Counted from the stretch's first letter, positions 26,742 to 36,685 are shown. The stretch: 64,000 nucleotides of DNA from Allohoeflea poritis (GCF_027889715.1 NZ_JAPJZH010000021.1:1-64000), one strand, 5' to 3'. Numbers and translations: made by a program. The notes: a model not told the origin generated them from the letters alone.

Positions 26742-28387
26742 TGGCCTTGCTGGAGATTGAAAAGCTGAACGTGTCGATCAAGGGAACGCCGATCCTACGC
26801 GACGTCGGCCTCGGCGTCGATGCGGGCGAGGTCCTGGGCGTCGTCGGCGAATCGGGATCGGGAAAATCCATGACCGCCATGGCGATCATGCAGTTGCTTC
26901 CGGTCGGCACCGAATGGAACGGCGCGGTTCGCCTCGGCGGAAAGGCGCTCGAGACCTTCAGCGAGAAAGACATGTGCGCCCTGCGCGGCAACGAGATCGG
27001 CATGGTTTTCCAGGAGCCGATGACGGCGCTAAACCCGGTGCAGACGATCGGTGACCAGGTGGCCGAGACGATCCTCGTGCATTCGGGCAAGTCGCGGCGC
27101 GAGGCGCGACGCATTGCCCGCGAGGCGCTGAACCGCGTCGGCCTGCCGGAGGACCGTTTTCCGCTCGACCGCTATCCGCACGACCTGTCCGGCGGCCAGC
27201 GCCAGCGCGTGGTCATTGCCATGGCCATCGCGTTGCGGCCCAAACTGCTGATCGCCGACGAGCCGACGACCGCGCTGGACGTGACCACGCAGGCGCAGAT
27301 CCTCAAGCTTCTGAAAAAGCTCGTCGACGAGGATGGGATGGGGATGATCCTGATCACCCATGATCTCGCGGTCGTTGCCGACATGGCCGATCACATCGCC
27401 ATCATGAAGGACGGTGAGGTCGTCGAAGCCGGCGATACGGTGACATTGTTCCGCGAAATGAAGCACCCCTATACGCGATCGCTGTTCGAGGCGTCGAACC
27501 ATGTGCCCTCGCGCAACCCGGTCAATGTGCCGGGCCGCGGCAAGCCGGTGATCGAGGTCTCCGGTGTCGTGCGCGACTACCCGTTGCCGCGCCGCTCGCT
27601 CTTTTCCGCGCCGGGTCATTTCCGTGCCGTCGACCACGTATCGCTGGCCATAGGGCGGGGCGAGAATGTCGGGCTGGTCGGCGAAAGCGGCTGTGGAAAA
27701 TCGACACTGACCCGCGCCATCCTGGCCCTGGACCCGGTTCAGTCCGGGGAAATCAAACTGGATGGCGGCGTTTTCTCGACCCATGGCCACGGCCCGGACC
27801 GTGACATGCGCCGCCGCGTGCAGGTTGTTTTCCAGGATCCCTACAGCTCGTTCAACCCGCGTCATCGCGTCGACCGGCTGATCGCCGAACCGTTCTTCCT
27901 GCTCGACGAACAGCCCGATCGCGAAGAGCGGCACAGGCGCATCAACGAGGCGCTGGTCAATGTCGGCCTGCAGCCGTCCGATGCGCACAAATATATCCAC
28001 GAATTTTCCGGCGGGCAGCGCCAGCGCATCGCCATCGCCCGGGCGCTGATCATCGAACCGTCGCTGATCGTGCTTGACGAGGCGGTTTCTGCGCTGGATG
28101 TCTCGATACGGGCGCAGATTCTCGATCTCCTCGCCGATCTTTCGGACCGGCTGGCCATTTCGTATCTGTTCATATCGCACGATCTTTCGGTGGTGCGCGC
28201 CATCACCGACCGGGTTCTGGTCATGAAATCCGGCAAGGTGGTCGAAGAAGGCCTCACTGAGGACGTTTTCCGCAATCCGCGGCATCCCTACACGAAGGAA
28301 CTGCTGGCGGCGACACCGGTTCTCGACGAGGCGCTGAAGGCCCGCGAGGCGCGCGCGGCGGCAAGCGGTTTGGGAGCTTCATCATGA
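26741..28387 (+). CDS. ABC transporter ATP-binding protein, fused DppD-DppF type
   Basis: A 548-residue protein with two complete nucleotide-binding domains in one chain. The first has [19 protein letters not shown] and [12 protein letters not shown]; the second has [19 protein letters not shown] and [12 protein letters not shown]. It therefore supplies both ATPases of the importer. The linker after the first domain carries the oligopeptide-transporter C-terminal element. Its stop overlaps the ALDH start (ATGA at 28384). Confidence 0.94.
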   Translation: MALLEIEKLNVSIKGTPILRDVGLGVDAGEVLGVVGESGSGKSMTAMAIMQLLPVGTEWNGAVRLGGKALETFSEKDMCALRGNEIGMVFQEPMTALNPVQTIGDQVAETILVHSGKSRREARRIAREALNRVGLPEDRFPLDRYPHDLSGGQRQRVVIAMAIALRPKLLIADEPTTALDVTTQAQILKLLKKLVDEDGMGMILITHDLAVVADMADHIAIMKDGEVVEAGDTVTLFREMKHPYTRSLFEASNHVPSRNPVNVPGRGKPVIEVSGVVRDYPLPRRSLFSAPGHFRAVDHVSLAIGRGENVGLVGESGCGKSTLTRAILALDPVQSGEIKLDGGVFSTHGHGPDRDMRRRVQVVFQDPYSSFNPRHRVDRLIAEPFFLLDEQPDREERHRRINEALVNVGLQPSDAHKYIHEFSGGQRQRIAIARALIIEPSLIVLDEAVSALDVSIRAQILDLLADLSDRLAISYLFISHDLSVVRAITDRVLVMKSGKVVEEGLTEDVFRNPRHPYTKELLAATPVLDEALKAREARAAASGLGASS

Positions 28388-29847
28388 ATCTGGGCGACAG
28401 GCTGGGTTTCGATCCGGCGAAGATATTCATCAATGGCGAATGGATCGCCCCGTCCGGCGGGCGCACGCTGGCGCTGGAAAATCCCTCAACCGGAGAAACC
28501 GTCGGGCAGATCGCACGCGGCGAGGCCGCCGATATCGATGCCGCGGTTGCCGCGGCCCGCTCGGCCTTGCAGGGCGCCTGGGGCGCGCTCACAGCGCTTG
28601 AGCGCGGCCGCGTTCTGACCCGGATGGGCCAGGCGGTTCTGGACAATGTCGATCTGCTTGCAGAACTGGAGGCCGCCGATGTCGGCAAGCCGCTGACACA
28701 GGCCCGCAATGATGCGGTTGCGTTGGCGCGTTACCTGGAGTTCTATGGCGGCGCGGCCGACAAGGTTCACGGCCAGACGATCCCCTATCTCGACGGCTAT
28801 ACGGTCTATACGTTGCGCGAGCCGCATGGCGTTACCGGACATATCGTGCCGTGGAACTATCCCATGCAGATCATCGGCCGCTCGGTCGGCGGGGCGCTTG
28901 CCATGGGCAATGCCGCCGTGCTGAAACCGGCTGAGGAGGCGTGTCTGACGGCGCTCGCCTTCGCGAATATCGCACGGGAATCGGGCCTGCCGGAAGGCGC
29001 GCTCAACGTCGTTCCGGGGCTCGGCGAAGAGGCCGGGGCGGCGCTGTCCGCACATCCGGGCATAAACCACATTTCCTTTACCGGATCGGTCGGTGTCGGA
29101 TCGCTGGTTCAGGCCGCCGCTGCCGCGAATGTGGTTCCCGTCACGCTGGAACTTGGCGGCAAGTCGCCCCAGCTCGTCTTCGATGATGCCGATATCGACA
29201 AGGCGCTGCCGTTCCTCGTCAATGCCGGCATCCAGAACGCCGGCCAGACCTGTTCGGCCTCTTCACGTATCCTCGTGCACCGCAATGTCCATGAGGAGGT
29301 CGTCGGCCGCATGGCTGAGCGCTACGGCAATCTGCGCGTCGGACCGGCCGCCGACGATCTCGATGTCGGGCCGCTGATCTCCGCCCGCCAGAAGGAGATC
29401 GTTTCCGGCTTTCTGGATCTTGCCCGTCGGGATGATCTGGCAATCGCGGCGAGCGGCAACATTGTTCCGGATGCGCCTGCCGGCGGCCACTATGTCGCGC
29501 CGGCGCTTATAGCCGGCGTTTCGTCCGGCCACGCCCTGGCGCAGGACGAGATTTTCGGACCGGTTCAGGTCGTCATCCCCTTCGAGGACGAAGAGGAGGC
29601 CGTCGCCATTGCCAACGGCACCGATTACGGCCTGGTTGCAGGCGTCTGGACCCGCGACGGGGGCCGTCAGATGCGCCTTGCCAAGGCCATCCATACCGGA
29701 CAGGTTTTCATCAACAATTACGGCGCCGGCGGCGGTGTAGAACTGCCTTTCGGCGGCATCGGGAAATCCGGTCACGGCCGGGAGAAGGGCTTCGAGGCGC
29801 TATACGGCTTCTCGGTTCTGAAAACCGTTGCCGCGCATCACGGCTGA
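28384..29847 (+). CDS. NAD(P)-dependent aldehyde dehydrogenase
   Basis: A 487-residue class 1/2 ALDH. The general-base Glu is in LELGGKSPQLVF and the nucleophilic Cys in NAGQTCSASSR; the NAD site motif PWNYP and the FTGSVGVG loop are present. It would oxidise an aldehyde produced after uptake and deacylation by the neighbouring gene products, an inference from the overlapping gene order. The substrate cannot be named. Confidence 0.92.
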   Translation: MNLGDRLGFDPAKIFINGEWIAPSGGRTLALENPSTGETVGQIARGEAADIDAAVAAARSALQGAWGALTALERGRVLTRMGQAVLDNVDLLAELEAADVGKPLTQARNDAVALARYLEFYGGAADKVHGQTIPYLDGYTVYTLREPHGVTGHIVPWNYPMQIIGRSVGGALAMGNAAVLKPAEEACLTALAFANIARESGLPEGALNVVPGLGEEAGAALSAHPGINHISFTGSVGVGSLVQAAAAANVVPVTLELGGKSPQLVFDDADIDKALPFLVNAGIQNAGQTCSASSRILVHRNVHEEVVGRMAERYGNLRVGPAADDLDVGPLISARQKEIVSGFLDLARRDDLAIAASGNIVPDAPAGGHYVAPALIAGVSSGHALAQDEIFGPVQVVIPFEDEEEAVAIANGTDYGLVAGVWTRDGGRQMRLAKAIHTGQVFINNYGAGGGVELPFGGIGKSGHGREKGFEALYGFSVLKTVAAHHG

Positions 29848-29878
29848 TATCGCGAATGGAATTTCGGAGGTAAGAGCA

Positions 29879-30625
29879 ATGAGATTGGAAGGCAAAGCGG
29901 CCATCGTCACCGGTGGCGCATCCGGGTTCGGAGCCGGTATCGTCAGCAAATTTGTTGCCGAGGGCGCCCGTGTCATGGTGGCCGACATCAATGCGGACGC
30001 CGCCGCCGAATTCGCCGCCTCGACGGGCGACGCTGCCATTGCCCACACGGTCGACGTTTCGGATTCGATCAGCGTCGAAGCCATGGCGGACGCGGCGCTT
30101 ACGGCATTCGGCAAGGTCGACATTCTGGTCAACAATGCCGGCGTCACCCATCTTCCGACGCCTCTGGAAGAGGTCACCGAAGAGGAATTCGACCGTGTGC
30201 TCGCCGTCAATGCGAAATCCGTTTACCTGACGGCCCGGTCCATCGTTCCGGGGATGAAGCAGCGCGGCGGCGGTGCGATCCTCAACGTCGCGTCGACGGC
30301 CGGTGTCAGCCCGCGGCCGAACCTGAACTGGTACAATGCCTCCAAGGGCTGGATGATCACGGCATCGAAGACCATGGCGGTCGAGCTCGCGCCGCACGGT
30401 ATCCGCGTCAACGCCATCTGCCCGGTGGCCGGAGAAACGCCGCTGCTGAAGAGTTTCCTTGGCGAGGATACGCCCGAGATGCGCGCCAAATTCCTGTCGA
30501 CCATCCCGATCGGCCGCTTCTCGACGCCCGAGGACATGGGCAATGCCGCCTGCTACCTGTGTTCGGACGAAGCATCCATGGTCACGGGTGTCGCGATGGA
30601 AGTGGATGGCGGGCGCTGCATCTGA
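29879..30625 (+). CDS. Short-chain dehydrogenase/reductase (FabG-like)
   Basis: A 248-residue classical SDR with the cofactor motif TGGASGFGAGI, NNAG, the catalytic Ser in NVASTAG, and YNASKGW (Tyr and Lys). Asp at the end of beta2 (MVADIN) suggests NAD preference. ATG 29879 follows a CGGAGGTAAG ribosome site. It is the last gene before a 258-bp gap that precedes coxS and may belong to the same pathway. Confidence 0.92.
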   Translation: MRLEGKAAIVTGGASGFGAGIVSKFVAEGARVMVADINADAAAEFAASTGDAAIAHTVDVSDSISVEAMADAALTAFGKVDILVNNAGVTHLPTPLEEVTEEEFDRVLAVNAKSVYLTARSIVPGMKQRGGGAILNVASTAGVSPRPNLNWYNASKGWMITASKTMAVELAPHGIRVNAICPVAGETPLLKSFLGEDTPEMRAKFLSTIPIGRFSTPEDMGNAACYLCSDEASMVTGVAMEVDGGRCI

Positions 30626-30723
30626 CGGATTGTGCTTTAGTCGAATAGACGACTGTCCGGTCGACTTTTTCGAACCGGCTATCCTGTTCAGGCTTGACAC
30701 ATTGTAGCTGTGCTGGCTCCATT

Positions 30724-30836
30724 GAATTAGACGAATTAAAAACGGTGCGGCGGCATTTTCCGACCGTATCGCAAAATTGCGTACCGGTCCGGCGTCCAAA
30801 TTTCACCGATGGCGGCCCAATCAATGGAATTAAAAA
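30724..30836 (+). promoter_or_regulatory. AT-rich leader of coxSLM with repeated GAATTA sites
   Basis: In the 258 bp between the SDR and coxS, GAATTA occurs at 30724, 30733 and 30827. The longer GAATTAAAAA is repeated at 30733 and 30827. TTGACA at 30694 could be a -35, but no good -10 follows. This is a candidate control region for coxSLM. Confidence 0.25.
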
Positions 30837-30883
30837 TCCGCTGGCATATGTACCAATGTCAGAGCGTATCTGGGAGGAGTTAA

Positions 30884-31372
30884 ATGGCAAGCATATCGAT
30901 GACTGTTAACGGTCGCGCGGTCAGCGGCGAGGCCGAGGACCGAACGCTGCTGGTTGAGTTTCTGCGCAACAATCTGGGGCTGACCGGCACACATGTCGGC
31001 TGCGACACGTCGCAGTGCGGCGCATGCGTCGTTCACGTCGACGGCGATGCGGTGAAGTCCTGCACGATGCTTGCCGCTCAGGCCAATGGGTCCGACGTCA
31101 AGACGATCGAGGGCCTTGCTTCCGGCGGCGAATTGCACCCTGTTCAAAAAGCCTTTCACGAAAATCATGGCCTGCAATGCGGTTTCTGCACGCCGGGCAT
31201 GATCATGGCGGCAACCGAGATGATCAATCGCCACGGCGCGTCGCTCGACGAGAAGACCGTGCGCGAGGAACTGGAAGGCAATATCTGCCGCTGCACCGGT
31301 TACCACAACATCGTCAAGGCAATCCTGGCCGCCGCTCAAGAGATGGGCGGCGCGCAGCAGGCAGCCGAATAG
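30884..31372 (+). CDS. coxS: (2Fe-2S) small subunit of a CoxSLM-type molybdenum hydroxylase
   Basis: A 162-residue protein with two [2Fe-2S] clusters: the plant-type [12 protein letters not shown] near residues 43-54, and CGFCTPGM with CRCTGY in the C-terminal helical domain. It passes electrons from the molybdenum site of the large subunit to FAD on the medium subunit. GGGAGGAG lies just before ATG 30884. It starts a three-gene operon in the order S-L-M. Confidence 0.93.
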   Translation: MASISMTVNGRAVSGEAEDRTLLVEFLRNNLGLTGTHVGCDTSQCGACVVHVDGDAVKSCTMLAAQANGSDVKTIEGLASGGELHPVQKAFHENHGLQCGFCTPGMIMAATEMINRHGASLDEKTVREELEGNICRCTGYHNIVKAILAAAQEMGGAQQAAE

Positions 31373-31482
31373 GTCAATTTTACGCGGAGCGGCCGGCCGG
31401 CTTTCGGGACAGTGTTCCCGGGTTTGCGCGGAGGAGCGCATCGGTCGGGTCCGGCAACGCCCGCTGAACGGAGGAATCACCA

Positions 31483-33825
31483 ATGGGTGCTGAAGGAATT
31501 GGCGCAAGGATCGCGCGCAAGGAAGACAAGCGTTTCATCACCGGCAAGGGCCGTTACACCGACGATATGGTCGTGCCGGGCATGAAGCATGCGATGTTCG
31601 TGCGCAGCCCGCATGCCCATGCGAAGATCACGGGAATCAACAAGGACGCGGCGCTGGCCGTGCCCGGCGTCATCGACGTGCTCGATGGCAAGCAGCTTAC
31701 GGAAGACGGGATCGGCAATCTGATCTGCGGCTGGATGATCCACTCCAAGGACGGCTCGCCCATGAATATGGGTGCATGGCGTCCGTTGGCCGACGACAAG
31801 GTCCGCTATGTCGGCGATGCGGTCGCGATCGTCGTGGCCGACACCAAGGCGCAGGCACGCGAAGGCGCCGAAGCGGTTCAGGTCGATTACGAGGAACTGC
31901 CGTCGGCGACCGACATCGAGGCGGCAATGGCGGACGGCGCGCCGCAGATCCATGATGAGGCCGCGAACAATCTGATCTACGACTGGGAGATCGGTGAATC
32001 CACGGCAACCGACGCGGCGCTGGCAAGTGCGGCGCATGTCACCGAGATGGACATTGTCAACAACCGGCTGATCCCCAACGCCATGGAGCCGCGCGCCGCG
32101 CTCGGCCTCTATGACGAGGCGGAGGATCATTACACCTGTTGGACGACCTCGCAGAACCCGCATGTCGCCCGGCTGGTGATGAGCGCGTTCTACAATGTCG
32201 CGCCGGAGAACAAGCTTCGGGTGATCGCGCCGGATGTCGGCGGCGGCTTCGGGTCCAAGATTTTCATCTATCCGGAAGAAGTTGTCTGTCTCTGGGCGTC
32301 CAGACGCACCGGCGTTCCGGTGAAATGGGTCGCCGACAGGACCGAATCCTTCCTGTGCGACGCCCATGGGCGGGACCATATCTCCAACGTCAAGATCGGC
32401 TTCGATTCGGAAAACCGCATCACCGCGCTGAAGGTCGACACCATCGCCAATCTCGGCGCCTATATGTCGCTGTTCTCTTCGTCGGTTCCGACCTATCTCT
32501 ACGCGACGTTGCTTTCGGGCCAGTACAACATCGCCAACATTCACGCCAACGTGCGCACGGTCTACACCAACACCGCACCGGTCGATGCCTATCGCGGCGC
32601 CGGCCGGCCCGAGGCATGCTACCTGATCGAGCGGGTCATGGAGACGGCGGCGCGCGAACTGGGCGTGAGCCCGGCGGAACTGCGGCGCAAGAACTTCGTC
32701 ACCGAGTTCCCGCATCAGACCCCGGTCATCATGGCCTATGATGCCGGCGATTTCGGCGCTTCGCTCGATGCGGCCATGCAGGCTGCCGATTACAGCGGCT
32801 TTGCCGCCCGCAAGGCGGAAGCGGCGGGACGCGGCAAGCTGCGCGGCATCGGCATGAGCTGCTACATCGAGGCCTGCGGCATCGCGCCGTCCCAGGCGGT
32901 CGGCGCGCTGGGCGCCGGTGTCGGCCTTTGGGAATCGGCCGAGGTCCGGGTCAATGCGGTCGGCACGATCGAGGTTCTGACCGGCTCGCACAGCCACGGT
33001 CAGGGCCACGAGACAACCTTCGCGCAACTGGTCGCCGATCGGCTCGGCGTTGGCATCGATACCGTCTCGATTGTCCATGGCGATACCGACAAGGTGCAGA
33101 TGGGCATGGGGACTTACGGCTCCCGCTCCGGTGCCGTCGGCATGTCGGCGATCTCCGTGGCCCTCGACAAGGTCGAGGCCAAGGCCAAGAAGATCGCCGC
33201 CCATCTCATGGAGGCCGACGAGGCCGATATTGAAATCGACAGCGGCGAGCTGAAGGTCGCCGGAACCGACAAGACGCTTCCCTGGTTCCAGATGGCGCTG
33301 GCAGCCTATACGGCACACAATCTGCCGGAGGGCATGGAGCCGGGCCTCAAGGAAACCGCCTTCTTCGACCCGGCGAACTTCACTTTCCCGGCCGGTTGCT
33401 ACATCTGCGAGGTGGAAATCGATCCGGACACCGGCGTGACGGAGGTCGTCCAGTTCGTTGCTTCCGACGATTTCGGCACCATCATCAACCCGATGATCGT
33501 CGAAGGCCAGGTCCATGGCGGTGTCGTTCAGGGGATCGGCCAGGCAATGCTCGAGGGCTGCGCCTACGATGCGGAATCGGGCCAGCTGCTGACCGCCAGC
33601 TACATGGACTACACCATGCCGCGGGCCGACGATATTCCCTCCATTGATGTCTCGACCACCAAGACGGAATGCCCGTCCAACCCGTTGGGCATGAAGGGCT
33701 GTGGCGAAGCCGGAGCGATCGGCTCACCGCCGGCGGTGATCAACGCCATCACGGACGCCATCGGCAACAACGACCTGACCATGCCCGCGACGCCGCAGAC
33801 GGTGTGGGCGGCGATCAATCGTTGA
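31483..33825 (+). CDS. coxL: Molybdopterin-binding large subunit, form II CoxL-like
   Basis: A 780-residue xanthine-oxidase-family subunit that holds the molybdopterin cytosine dinucleotide cofactor. The active-site loop at residues 369-375 is AYRGAGR, the form II signature, and not AYRCSFR of true (form I) CO dehydrogenase. The catalytic Glu is in GCGEAGAIGSP near the C-terminus. The natural substrate of form II enzymes is mostly unknown, so CO oxidation should not be assumed; hydroxylation of an organic aldehyde or heterocycle is as likely. GGAGGA precedes the ATG. Confidence 0.92.
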   Translation: MGAEGIGARIARKEDKRFITGKGRYTDDMVVPGMKHAMFVRSPHAHAKITGINKDAALAVPGVIDVLDGKQLTEDGIGNLICGWMIHSKDGSPMNMGAWRPLADDKVRYVGDAVAIVVADTKAQAREGAEAVQVDYEELPSATDIEAAMADGAPQIHDEAANNLIYDWEIGESTATDAALASAAHVTEMDIVNNRLIPNAMEPRAALGLYDEAEDHYTCWTTSQNPHVARLVMSAFYNVAPENKLRVIAPDVGGGFGSKIFIYPEEVVCLWASRRTGVPVKWVADRTESFLCDAHGRDHISNVKIGFDSENRITALKVDTIANLGAYMSLFSSSVPTYLYATLLSGQYNIANIHANVRTVYTNTAPVDAYRGAGRPEACYLIERVMETAARELGVSPAELRRKNFVTEFPHQTPVIMAYDAGDFGASLDAAMQAADYSGFAARKAEAAGRGKLRGIGMSCYIEACGIAPSQAVGALGAGVGLWESAEVRVNAVGTIEVLTGSHSHGQGHETTFAQLVADRLGVGIDTVSIVHGDTDKVQMGMGTYGSRSGAVGMSAISVALDKVEAKAKKIAAHLMEADEADIEIDSGELKVAGTDKTLPWFQMALAAYTAHNLPEGMEPGLKETAFFDPANFTFPAGCYICEVEIDPDTGVTEVVQFVASDDFGTIINPMIVEGQVHGGVVQGIGQAMLEGCAYDAESGQLLTASYMDYTMPRADDIPSIDVSTTKTECPSNPLGMKGCGEAGAIGSPPAVINAITDAIGNNDLTMPATPQTVWAAINR

Positions 33826-33849
33826 GTTCGAAGAGGAAAGGACACTGAC

Positions 33850-34647
33850 ATGTACAAAACGACCTACCATCGTGCTTCCTCTGTCGAAGAAGCCGCAAGC
33901 CTGATCTCCGGCGCCGACGACGGCAAGCTTCTTGCCGGCGGGCAGACGCTCATCCCGACGATGAAGCAGCGCCTTGCCGCGCCGAGCGATGTCGTCGATC
34001 TGCGTCATATCGCCGATCTGAAGGGCATCTCGGTTGCCGGAAGCACGGTCACCATCGGTGCCGGCACCACCCATGCGGATGTCGCGAATTCGGCCGAGGT
34101 CCGCAGTGCCTGCCCGGCGCTTGCCGACCTTGCGTCGAATATCGGCGATCCGCATGTGCGCAATATGGGCACCATCGGCGGGTCCATCGCCAACAACGAT
34201 CCAGCGGCCGATTATCCGGCGGCCATGGTGGCGCTCAATGCGACCATTCACACCAACAGCCGGCAGATCGGTGCGGATGATTTCTTCACCGGCATGTTCG
34301 AGACCGCGCTGAACGACGGCGAGATCATAACGGCCGTCAGCTTCGACGCGCCCGAGAAAGCTGCCTATCAGAAGTTCCCGAACCCGGCTTCGCGTTATGC
34401 GATGGCCGGTGTTTTCGTCGCCAAGAGTGGCGGCGGCGTTCGTGTTGGTGTCACGGGCGCCGGGAGTGACGGTGTGTTCCGGGCCTCCAACATGGAATCG
34501 GCGCTGAGCGCCAGTTTCTCCGGCGGCGCGCTGGACGGCGCTTCGGTCGATCCGTCGGACATGCTTTCCGATCTCCACGGTTCGTCCGAATATCGCGCGA
34601 ATCTGGTCAAGGTCATGGCGAAGCGGGCGGTTGAGGCCGCAGGCTGA
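33850..34647 (+). CDS. coxM: FAD-binding medium subunit, CoxM-like
   Basis: A 265-residue FAD subunit with the characteristic motifs AGGQTLIPTMKQR (residues 30-42) and TIGGSIANNDPAADYP. It accepts electrons from CoxS and passes them to quinone or another acceptor. It is last in the operon, 24 nt after coxL; the S-L-M order is that of form II clusters, whereas form I is M-S-L. A strong bidirectional terminator follows. Confidence 0.93.
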   Translation: MYKTTYHRASSVEEAASLISGADDGKLLAGGQTLIPTMKQRLAAPSDVVDLRHIADLKGISVAGSTVTIGAGTTHADVANSAEVRSACPALADLASNIGDPHVRNMGTIGGSIANNDPAADYPAAMVALNATIHTNSRQIGADDFFTGMFETALNDGEIITAVSFDAPEKAAYQKFPNPASRYAMAGVFVAKSGGGVRVGVTGAGSDGVFRASNMESALSASFSGGALDGASVDPSDMLSDLHGSSEYRANLVKVMAKRAVEAAG

Positions 34648-34668
34648 AAAAGATAGCCGCAAACAAAA

Positions 34669-34697
34669 ACCGCCCGGCAGGAACCGGGCGGTTTTTT
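34669..34697. terminator. Bidirectional rho-independent terminator
   Basis: ACCGCCCGG (34669-34677) pairs with CCGGGCGGT (34684-34692) around a six-nt loop. T6 follows on the plus strand and T5 on the minus strand. It ends coxM and the convergent L,D-transpeptidase gene. Confidence 0.92.
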
Positions 34698-34716
34698 GTT
34701 CAATCAGTGCCACTTG

Positions 34717-35361
34717 CTACTGGATTACGACAACCTTGGCGTCCTTGCCCGGCTTTACGCGGGAGTAAAGGTCGATGACATCCTGATTCATCAGCCGGAT
34801 ACAGCCGGATGAGGCCGCCGTGCCTATGGATTTCCATTCCGGCGAGCCGTGCAGACGGTACAGCGTGTCCTTGCCATTCTTGTCGAACAGGTACAGCGCC
34901 CGCGCACCCAGCGGATTGCTCAGCCCCGGATCCTGCCCGCCATTGGCGTATTTCTTCAGCCGCGGCTCGCGGGCGATCATCTCTTTCGGCGGATGCCAGC
35001 GCGGCCAGGGCTGCTTCCATTTGACATAGGCCTCGCCTTCCCAGGCGAAACCGGCACGCCCGACGCCGATGCCGTAACGCACCGCCTTGTTGCCGGGCAG
35101 GATGAAATAGAGGTGCCGCTGCTTGGTGTTGACGATGATGGTCCCGGGTTTTTCCTTGGTGAAATAGGAAACGATCTGGCGATGGTACTTTTTCGGAACC
35201 CGGTCGATCGGCACGGCGGGGATATTGTAGCCGCCGTCCTTAACCGCGCCATATTCACTTGTATATATCTGCCGCGATATTTCCGGCCCGCCGCTGACGC
35301 AGCCCGACAGCGCCAGCACGGCGGCCAGACCCAATCCAGATAAAGTTCTGCGAAATTTCAT
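34717..35361 (-). CDS. L,D-transpeptidase (YkuD), lipoprotein
   Basis: A 214-residue YkuD enzyme with active-site His171 (RLHGSPEW) and Cys187 (AASSGCIRL). The signal peptide ends in the lipobox LALSGC with Cys21, so it should be a lipoprotein anchored in a membrane leaflet. ATG 35361 has AGGGGC upstream; an in-frame start at 35406 would put residues before the signal peptide. It closely resembles the copy at 58.5 kb (PKKYHRQ / PKQYYRR, NPLGARALY) but has no small Cys protein beside it. Confidence 0.92.
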   Translation of the reverse strand: MKFRRTLSGLGLAAVLALSGCVSGGPEISRQIYTSEYGAVKDGGYNIPAVPIDRVPKKYHRQIVSYFTKEKPGTIIVNTKQRHLYFILPGNKAVRYGIGVGRAGFAWEGEAYVKWKQPWPRWHPPKEMIAREPRLKKYANGGQDPGLSNPLGARALYLFDKNGKDTLYRLHGSPEWKSIGTAASSGCIRLMNQDVIDLYSRVKPGKDAKVVVIQ

Positions 35362-35599
35362 GCTTGCCCCTCTGCGGTCCGAATCGCCGGAATGTCCACG
35401 CCGCAATTTTTTACACTATGGTTTATTTTTTATTACACTCGCCAATTCAAGGTCTGGTGGCATGTAAATATTTCGTGAGCGTGCACTTGCCGGGCGAATA
35501 TGGCATTCCTGCAACGGCTTTGCGGGCTTGAAAAGGCGTCGCCGCCATGTCAGCCTGCGCGCAGAACATTAAAAGAACATCCGCAAGGCGTATTGGACA

Positions 35600-36094
35600 A
35601 TGCCGATCGTGTCACCCCATCCGGAACCGAGTCTCGTCGACGGTCGTCAGTCGGAGCGCGCCTTGCTCGTGCGGCGCGGCGTCCAGCGGCTCTTCGGCGA
35701 ACTGAAGCATTCCGTGTTGCCGGAGCTTGGTCTGGCAAGCGGCAGGCGCGCCGATCTGATCGCCCTTTCGGAAAAAGGCGAGTTCTGGATTGTCGAAATC
35801 AAATCCTCGATCGAGGATCTGCGGGCGGACAGCAAGTGGCCGGATTACCGCAGCCATTGCGACCGGCTGTTCTTTGCAACCCATCCCGGCGTTCCGTTGG
35901 ACATCTTTCCGCAGGATTGCGGCATGATCCTGTCGGACGGCTATGGCGCGGAGATCGTGCGCGACGCGCCGCTGCACAAGCTGGCGCCGGCGACCCGCAA
36001 GGCCTTGACGCTCCGCTTCGCGCGCATCGGCGCCGACCGGCTGCTCATCGCCGAGCAGTTGGCCTATCAGCAGACCGAAGGCGAGGCCAGATAG
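35600..36094 (+). CDS. mmcB: MmcB family DNA repair protein
   Basis: A 164-residue protein with a restriction-endonuclease-like core. GRRADLIALSEKGEFWIVEIKSS holds the Asp and the ExK pair of a PD-(D/E)XK nuclease, split here as RADLIAL and IVEIKSS. Caulobacter MmcB protects against mitomycin C damage. It is transcribed alone, between an L,D-transpeptidase gene and actR. The 238-bp gap before it contains an AT-rich stretch near 35408-35436 but no defined site. Confidence 0.87.
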   Translation: MPIVSPHPEPSLVDGRQSERALLVRRGVQRLFGELKHSVLPELGLASGRRADLIALSEKGEFWIVEIKSSIEDLRADSKWPDYRSHCDRLFFATHPGVPLDIFPQDCGMILSDGYGAEIVRDAPLHKLAPATRKALTLRFARIGADRLLIAEQLAYQQTEGEAR

Positions 36095-36115
36095 GCCGAC
36101 GCCTCTTCTTCTACC

Positions 36116-36685
36116 TTACCGCGGTGCCCGTTTTGCCAGGATGCGCTGCAGCGTGCGCCGGTGCATGTTGAGCCGGCGCGCGGTTTCGGAGACATTGCGG
36201 TCGCACATCTCGTAGACGCGCTGGATATGTTCCCAGCGGACCCGGTCGGCCGACATCGGATTTTCCGGCGGCTCGACCTTTTCACCCGGTTTTCGGGTCA
36301 GAGCCGCGAACACGTCGTCGGCGTCGGCGGGTTTGGCGAGATAGTCTATGGCACCGAGTTTCACGGCATTGACCGCGGTCGCGATATTGCCGTAGCCGGT
36401 CAGCATCACGATGCGCGTGTCCTCGCGCGCTGCGCGGATCTCCTCGATCAGCTCCAGGCCGTTGCCGTCACTCAGGCGCAAGTCCACGACCGCATATTTG
36501 GGCGGATCGGATTTGATCACGGCACGGCCGGCGGCAACGGATTCGGCGAGTTCAACGGTAAATCCCCGGCTTTCCATGGCACGGCCGATGCGGCGCAGGA
36601 ACGGCCCGTCGTCGTCGACGATCAGCAGCGTCGCTTCTTCGCCGATCAGCTCGTTATTGTCGTTATTTCCCGGTTGCGTATTCAT
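36116..36685 (-). CDS. actR: Redox response regulator ActR/RegA/PrrA
   Basis: A 189-residue response regulator with an N-terminal receiver (LLIVDDD acidic pocket, phospho-Asp in AVVDLRLSDG, Lys in LAKPADADD) and a C-terminal Fis-type helix-turn-helix (ARRLNMHRRTLQRIL). The highly conserved HTH and the linked actS gene identify the RegA family, global regulators of redox, nitrogen and carbon metabolism. ATG 36685 has GAGGAA at good spacing; a TTG at 36703 is in frame but less likely. It lies 74 nt downstream of actS. Confidence 0.94.
   Translation of the reverse strand: MNTQPGNNDNNELIGEEATLLIVDDDGPFLRRIGRAMESRGFTVELAESVAAGRAVIKSDPPKYAVVDLRLSDGNGLELIEEIRAAREDTRIVMLTGYGNIATAVNAVKLGAIDYLAKPADADDVFAALTRKPGEKVEPPENPMSADRVRWEHIQRVYEMCDRNVSETARRLNMHRRTLQRILAKRAPR

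Noticed and set aside
31477-33516. Long minus-strand open frame (679 codons) opposite coxL
   Set aside because: coxL on the plus strand has all family motifs; the antisense frame is His/Asp/Arg-rich without any domain.
31483-33825. True (form I) aerobic CO dehydrogenase
   Set aside because: The active-site loop reads AYRGAGR and the operon order is S-L-M, both form II features; CO oxidation cannot be assumed.
35362-35599. A third small Cys protein upstream of the L,D-transpeptidase at 34717-35361
   Set aside because: No frame in this gap carries a signal peptide or the CxxDCxFLPA motif, and the TCACG-N4-CGTGA dyad is absent.
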